From positions 1-5,668 of the forward strand of contig CAQUBD010000041.1 in the NCBI GenBank assembly GCA_948891265.1: a stretch of DNA of 5,668 bases, read 5' to 3'. Below the pieces are notes generated by a model. It was not told where the DNA came from. It was given only the letters and a program-made list of their open reading frames with translations, and ran no database searches. This document shows, one piece after another, positions 5,600-5,668 of this stretch; the first letter of the stretch is position 1, and the number at the start of each line of letters is the position of its first letter. Both the position numbers and the translations under genes were made by a program. The stretch comes from an uncultured Clostridia bacterium. GTDB taxonomy: Bacteria; Bacillota; Clostridia; TANB77; CAG-508.

Positions 5600-5630
5600 T
5601 ATGCAGAATTTATTTTATAAATTCTGCATA
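5600..5630. repeat. Perfect 14-bp inverted repeat upstream of gltX
   Basis: TATGCAGAATTTAT (5600-5613) and its exact reverse complement (5617-5630) flank a TTT centre. There is no T run on either side, so it is not an obvious terminator. It lies about 45 bases before the gltX start and could be an operator, an RNA hairpin in the leader, or part of a small repeat. No clear sigma-A promoter for gltX is visible in the remaining sequence. Confidence 0.7.
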
Positions 5631-5668
5631 AGATATCTGTAATTCGCTTTGCTCAAACAGCTATCTTA
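5629..5668. repeat. Second inverted repeat abutting the first, running to the window edge
   Basis: TAAGATATCTGT (5629-5640) pairs with ACAGCTATCTTA (5657-5668) over 12 positions with one mismatch, around a 16-base loop. The arm shares two bases with the end of the preceding palindrome. The structure may continue past the window edge. Together the two hairpins look like a compact intergenic element of unknown type. Confidence 0.5.

Noticed and set aside
3959..5631. Plus-strand open frames at 3959, 4215, 4295, 4828 and 5395
   Set aside because: All lie antisense within gltX, have biased shadow-type composition, and lack ribosome sites or recognisable motifs.

Overview
The window is chromosomal DNA of an AT-rich Firmicutes-type bacterium, most likely an uncultured Clostridia or Mollicutes-like relative. 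This is inferred from strong A/T codon bias (AAA, TTA, AGA, GAA), AGGAGG ribosome sites, TTGACA/TATAAT promoters, and the types of SerRS, GluRS, EngB and DUF951 protein present. The exact lineage cannot be fixed from this sequence alone.

Layout. 1-154 holds the C-terminal end of an unidentified plus-strand gene. 244-2121 is a plus-strand pair, serS (seryl-tRNA synthetase) and engB/ysxC (ribosome-assembly GTPase), closed by a hairpin terminator. 2189-2461 (minus) encodes a small two-helix membrane protein with a cysteine-rich tail. 2590-3673 is a distinct module of two monocistronic plus-strand genes of unknown function (55 and 202 aa), each with its own promoter, AGGAGG site and terminator. 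Their base composition is clearly more GC-rich than their neighbours, suggesting horizontal acquisition. 3675-3854 (minus) is a 59-aa DUF951 zinc-ribbon-like gene. 3910-5554 (minus) is gltX (glutamyl-tRNA synthetase). 5555-5668 is a structured intergenic region with two nested or abutting inverted repeats.

Main observation. Two essential housekeeping genes, engB and gltX, are each interrupted by exactly one +1 shift, and the two sites look alike. In both, the zero frame reads an in-frame CGG codon followed by A, and skipping the C restores the conserved frame at GGA, a conserved glycine (the G3 motif of EngB; just before the APSPTG/HIGG motif of GltX). I found no other in-frame CGG in serS, engB or gltX, although CGA and CGT do occur. 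This suggests that CGG is unassigned or 'hungry' in this organism and that CGGA is read as glycine through +1 frameshifting or quadruplet decoding. Two coincident assembly errors or two mutations are possible but less attractive.

The two foreign-looking genes at 2653 and 3004 each contain one in-frame CGG, also followed by A. There the standard reading gives the long protein and a +1 shift would truncate it. They therefore either argue against universal recoding or would be mistranslated in this host. This tension is the most useful thing to test.
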